DNA from: Devosia equisanguinis
GTDB taxonomy: Bacteria > Pseudomonadota > Alphaproteobacteria > Rhizobiales > Hyphomicrobiaceae
Length of the DNA stretch: 8,887 nt
Assembly: GCA_945901835.1 (NCBI GenBank)
Contig: CAMDMH010000092.1
Span: forward strand, 1 to 8,887
Reading direction: 5' to 3'
Shown here: piece by piece, positions 6,670-8,887 of the stretch
Position numbering within the stretch: the first letter of the stretch is position 1
Layout of the letters: each line of letters opens with the position of its first letter
The notes under the pieces: generated by a model
Told to the model about the DNA's origin: nothing
Seen by the model: the letters and a program-made list of their open reading frames with translations, nothing else
The model's database searches: none
Made by a program: the position numbers and the translations under genes

Positions 6670-6726
6670 CAACTCTGTTCGGCATTTCCGCAGGCTGCGC
6701 TCATCGCACCACCTGCTAGCAAGAGT

Positions 6727-7887
6727 TCAACCTCTCGCGCGGGCGACTTTTCCGCCGCCGGCACGATGTTGTTCGTCGATCAACTGCTTGATCCGGCTGG
6801 CGGCCCCCTGAGCCGCGTCGCTGGCGATGTTGCCCCACGAACCGTCTAGGGCGCCTGCCTGGATATCATTGTTCTGGCTCACCGTTGCGAGCAGCCCGCC
6901 AGCCGGATCCGAAACGCGCCAGTCGATCTTGATCGACTGCTTGCCTTCCTTGGCCGCGCCGGCAGTGACCTTGCCCGCGACCGTATAACCCTTCTGGCCT
7001 GGATTGCCGTTGCTCAGCCCGGCTTGCTGAAGCTCCTGCCGCATGGCGTTGGCAAGCGCTGCATTGCCATCGCCCGGAGCCCCTGTCACAGCAGGAATTA
7101 TCGCGACCACTGCACCGGGCGCTGCGCCGGGATTGATGCTGCCGGTCGTAGGCGCGGCGGCCGCGGTGACCGCAGCCGCTTGCTGAGGCGCCGCCGTATT
7201 GACGCCGGCACCGACAGGCGGCGCCATCGCCGTGGCCGGCGACACCGAGCTGGATCCCGAACTCGGCCCCGAACTCGGCAAGCTCGCCAGCGTGGCCGAA
7301 AGCGAACTCGCGGTCTTGTCGGTGATCCGCTGCGAAACCTCAGGGGTCACCGCCGACCAGGCGTCACTTCCAGAGCCGCCTTGGGCCATCTCTTCGCCCT
7401 GGATGCGATTGACGCGCTTACCCGACGAATCCGTGAGATCGAAGATATAGGCGACCTTCGTGCCGGCCTTCTCGCGTGTGGCAACCATGTAGCCGCGCAA
7501 TGTGTAGTTCGCCGCATCGGCACCTTGCGCGATACCGACCCGCTGCCGCTCGAGCGAACCGCTGAGCTGGCCGCCGACCTGTTTGCTCACGGCCTCCGGC
7601 GCGCCCATGACCGGCGCGAGGCTGATGCGATTCTGGCTGGAAGCCGCAGGAGCAGCAGCCGTCGCTGCTGGCGATGCGTTGATCGACTGCACATCGGGAG
7701 TCGCCGCAGAATCGAGAAGACCTCCCGCGCTGCACCCTGCGAGCGCCGCACCGAGAGTTACCGCATAGATCAGCGAACCCAAGCGCCGTGGACGAGAGCC
7801 CGAACTCTTGGCGCTACGGCCCGGAATTCCCGAAACATCGATCGCAACAGCTGCCTGCTGAGCCACGACAGCGCATGTGGTCGTCAT
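6727..7887 (-). CDS. Two-domain Ala/Ser-rich lipoprotein, function unknown
   Basis: A 386-residue putative lipoprotein. A basic region (RPRRLG) precedes the hydrophobic run LIYAVTLGAALAG and the lipobox cysteine C52 (LAGC), so it is expected to be lipid-anchored in the envelope. The residue after the cysteine is Ser, which does not signal inner-membrane retention under the E. coli rule. The signal is preceded by an unusually long N-terminal stretch of about 30 residues. I chose the ATG at 7887, with GGGGGA about 8 bases upstream; a TTG at 7902 is less likely. After a low-complexity Ala-rich linker come two similar domains, about 88-202 and 259-371, separated by a Ser/Pro/Gly/Ala linker. Matching landmarks are YTLRG (128) with YTVAG (301), FDLTDSSG with WRVSDPAG, and SDAW (174) with DGSW (348). 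Each domain has a beta-rich core and a C-terminal helix. I do not recognise a named family; a role in envelope assembly is a guess. It lies between pgeF and prs. Confidence 0.85.
   Translation of the reverse strand: MTTTCAVVAQQAAVAIDVSGIPGRSAKSSGSRPRRLGSLIYAVTLGAALAGCSAGGLLDSAATPDVQSINASPAATAAAPAASSQNRISLAPVMGAPEAVSKQVGGQLSGSLERQRVGIAQGADAANYTLRGYMVATREKAGTKVAYIFDLTDSSGKRVNRIQGEEMAQGGSGSDAWSAVTPEVSQRITDKTASSLSATLASLPSSGPSSGSSSVSPATAMAPPVGAGVNTAAPQQAAAVTAAAAPTTGSINPGAAPGAVVAIIPAVTGAPGDGNAALANAMRQELQQAGLSNGNPGQKGYTVAGKVTAGAAKEGKQSIKIDWRVSDPAGGLLATVSQNNDIQAGALDGSWGNIASDAAQGAASRIKQLIDEQHRAGGGKVARARG
7256..7279. repeat. 12-bp tandem duplication inside the lipoprotein linker
   Basis: The unit cccgaactcggc occurs twice in immediate succession (7256-7267 and 7268-7279). 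On the minus strand it encodes two copies of PSSG within the Ser/Pro/Gly linker between the two lipoprotein domains. It keeps the frame and probably reflects slippage in a linker under little constraint. Confidence 0.8.
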
Positions 7888-8051
7888 TGAGACGTCCCCC
7901 AATCTGATACCCGCTGTACTCCGGTGGCCGACATACGAACCTTGCAGCCAAATACCTCTTACCGGTACTCATTCGAGCTGTTTTGTAGTCCCAGCCCCCC
8001 GAACCGTAAAGCTCGGCGATACTCCGCCAAGCCCCGAGACGGCCCAAGAGT

Positions 8052-8066
8052 GTGCATTGATTGCAC
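8052..8066. promoter_or_regulatory. Short inverted repeat between pgeF and the lipoprotein gene
   Basis: GTGCA, a 5-base spacer and TGCAC form a perfect inverted repeat just after the pgeF stop, in the 198-base gap before the lipoprotein gene. The gap otherwise holds no gene I can support and presumably the lipoprotein promoter; I find no convincing -35/-10 pair. A T-tract flanks the repeat only on the plus strand, so it is a poor terminator for pgeF. Operator or chance. Confidence 0.25.
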
Positions 8067-8085
8067 TTTTCTGTGGATGCTCAGG

Positions 8086-8862
8086 CTAAGTCAGAACAAT
8101 GGCAGAGATTTGTCGGCCGTAGTCCGGCTGTTTTAGCCGTGTCGTCCGCCGGTAGCTGAAGAACAACGATTCGTTGGTAAACGTGCAGGCCGATTGGCGC
8201 TCGACCGTTTCGAGTCCCGCCCCCCTGAGCCGCGCCTCGACGAACCCGGGCAGGTCGAAATGCGGGCGTCCCGCCGGCTCGTACTTGACGAAGAACCGCC
8301 CATGCGCCGGATCGACCGCAAGGAACTGCGCCTCGAACTCCGGCCCCACCTCGTACGAAGCCTGATTGATGCATGGCCCCACCGCCGCGCAAATCCGCGA
8401 GCGTCGCGCGCCGAGCCGCTCCATCTCCTTGACCGTCGCCTCCAGAACGCCCCCGAACGCCCCGCGCCATCCCGCGTGCGCCGCAGCTACGACCCCCGCT
8501 TCACCCTCCGCGAACAGTACCGGCGTGCAATCGGCAGCGAGCGCGCCCACAACCACGCCCTTCGTCCGCGTCACCAGCGCATCGGCCCTCGGCAAAGCCT
8601 CGCGTGGCAACGGCCGGTCCAGCACCAGCGCCGTCGCGCTGTGCACCTGATAGAGCGTGACGACCTGCTCTGCCTCCCGCTCGCCCAGCGCCACGGCCAC
8701 GCGGCGGCGGTTCTCGGCGACGGCCTCACGGACATCATCGGAGCCATGCCCGCAGTTGAGCGACCCGTAGATGCCTTCTGAAACACCCCCTTGCCGGGTG
8801 AAGAACCCGTGCCTGATGCCCGGCAGGGCAGCGAGGCAGCGGGCGGTGATGGGCTCGGTCAA
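8086..8862 (-). CDS. pgeF: Laccase-domain purine nucleoside phosphorylase / peptidoglycan editing factor PgeF (YfiH family)
   Basis: A 258-residue YfiH/DUF152 protein. Family members cleave adenosine and related nucleosides by phosphorolysis or deaminate them, and in E. coli PgeF helps keep the correct amino acid in peptidoglycan stems; older annotation calls them polyphenol oxidases. The zinc-site residues are all present: H74 in YQVHSA, C112 in ADCTPVLF and H129 in AAHAGWRG. The N-terminal HGFFTRQGGVSEG and SLNCGHGSDD, and the later AVGPCINQASYEVG and SACTF segments, are also typical. Length is normal. The start is a TTG at 8862 with GGAGAG about 4 bases upstream; no in-frame ATG is visible in the remaining 25 bases, though a start beyond the window cannot be excluded. 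No signal peptide, so cytoplasmic. From general knowledge, alphaproteobacteria often place this gene after lgt and a SAM-dependent methyltransferase gene; those would lie beyond the right edge. Confidence 0.95.
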   Translation of the reverse strand: MTEPITARCLAALPGIRHGFFTRQGGVSEGIYGSLNCGHGSDDVREAVAENRRRVAVALGEREAEQVVTLYQVHSATALVLDRPLPREALPRADALVTRTKGVVVGALAADCTPVLFAEGEAGVVAAAHAGWRGAFGGVLEATVKEMERLGARRSRICAAVGPCINQASYEVGPEFEAQFLAVDPAHGRFFVKYEPAGRPHFDLPGFVEARLRGAGLETVERQSACTFTNESLFFSYRRTTRLKQPDYGRQISAIVLT

Positions 8863-8887
8863 GGTTCTCTCCGGGAATCGTCGTCGA

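Noticed and set aside
7024..7890. Plus-strand open frame of 288 codons
   Set aside because: It is antisense to the lipoprotein gene and dominated by Arg-rich low complexity; the opposite strand has a ribosome-binding site, lipobox and duplicated domain.
8194..8781. Plus-strand open frame of 195 codons
   Set aside because: It is antisense to pgeF, whose metal-site residues are all intact on the other strand.

Overview
The window reads as a GC-rich chromosomal segment of an alphaproteobacterium, most likely of the order Hyphomicrobiales (Rhizobiales; Bradyrhizobium/Rhodopseudomonas-like). This rests on the strong GC bias at third codon positions, a CpaD-type Tad pilus protein, an orphan Bug-type substrate-binding protein, several GTG/TTG starts, and the prs and pgeF sequences. 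The taxonomic placement is inference; no rRNA or tRNA is present. Coding density is high: nine complete genes plus one truncated gene, with no gap of 300 bases or more.

Left end, plus strand (1-877): the C-terminal part of cpaD, a Tad/Flp pilus outer-membrane component, is followed 116 bases later by a small single-domain PilZ protein with both c-di-GMP-binding motifs intact. The usual partner cpaE does not follow.

Minus strand, 882-3490: a run of three co-oriented genes, transcribed right to left. It starts with a homologue of 4,5-dihydroxyphthalate decarboxylase that has no signal peptide, then a Bug/TctC periplasmic solute-binding protein without TctA/TctB, then a small cupin with a textbook metal site. 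Spacings of 115 and 76 bases permit a single transcript. A catabolic role for a carboxylate or aromatic acid is plausible, but the substrate cannot be read from sequence.

Middle (3634-5520): a small secreted six-cysteine protein of unknown function on the plus strand converges, with only 6 bases between, on a minus-strand amidase-signature hydrolase with an intact Lys-Ser-Ser triad.

Right half, minus strand (5614-8862): pgeF (laccase-domain purine nucleoside phosphorylase/peptidoglycan editing factor), an Ala/Ser-rich lipoprotein built from two copies of a divergent domain, and prs (PRPP synthetase). A perfect 11-bp GC hairpin lies between the lipoprotein gene and prs.

I see no phage, insertion sequence, CRISPR array, toxin-antitoxin pair or recognisable defence system. 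The more unusual items are the duplicated-domain lipoprotein, the decarboxylase-like/Bug/cupin cluster and the hairpin ahead of prs. None is strong evidence for an undescribed system.
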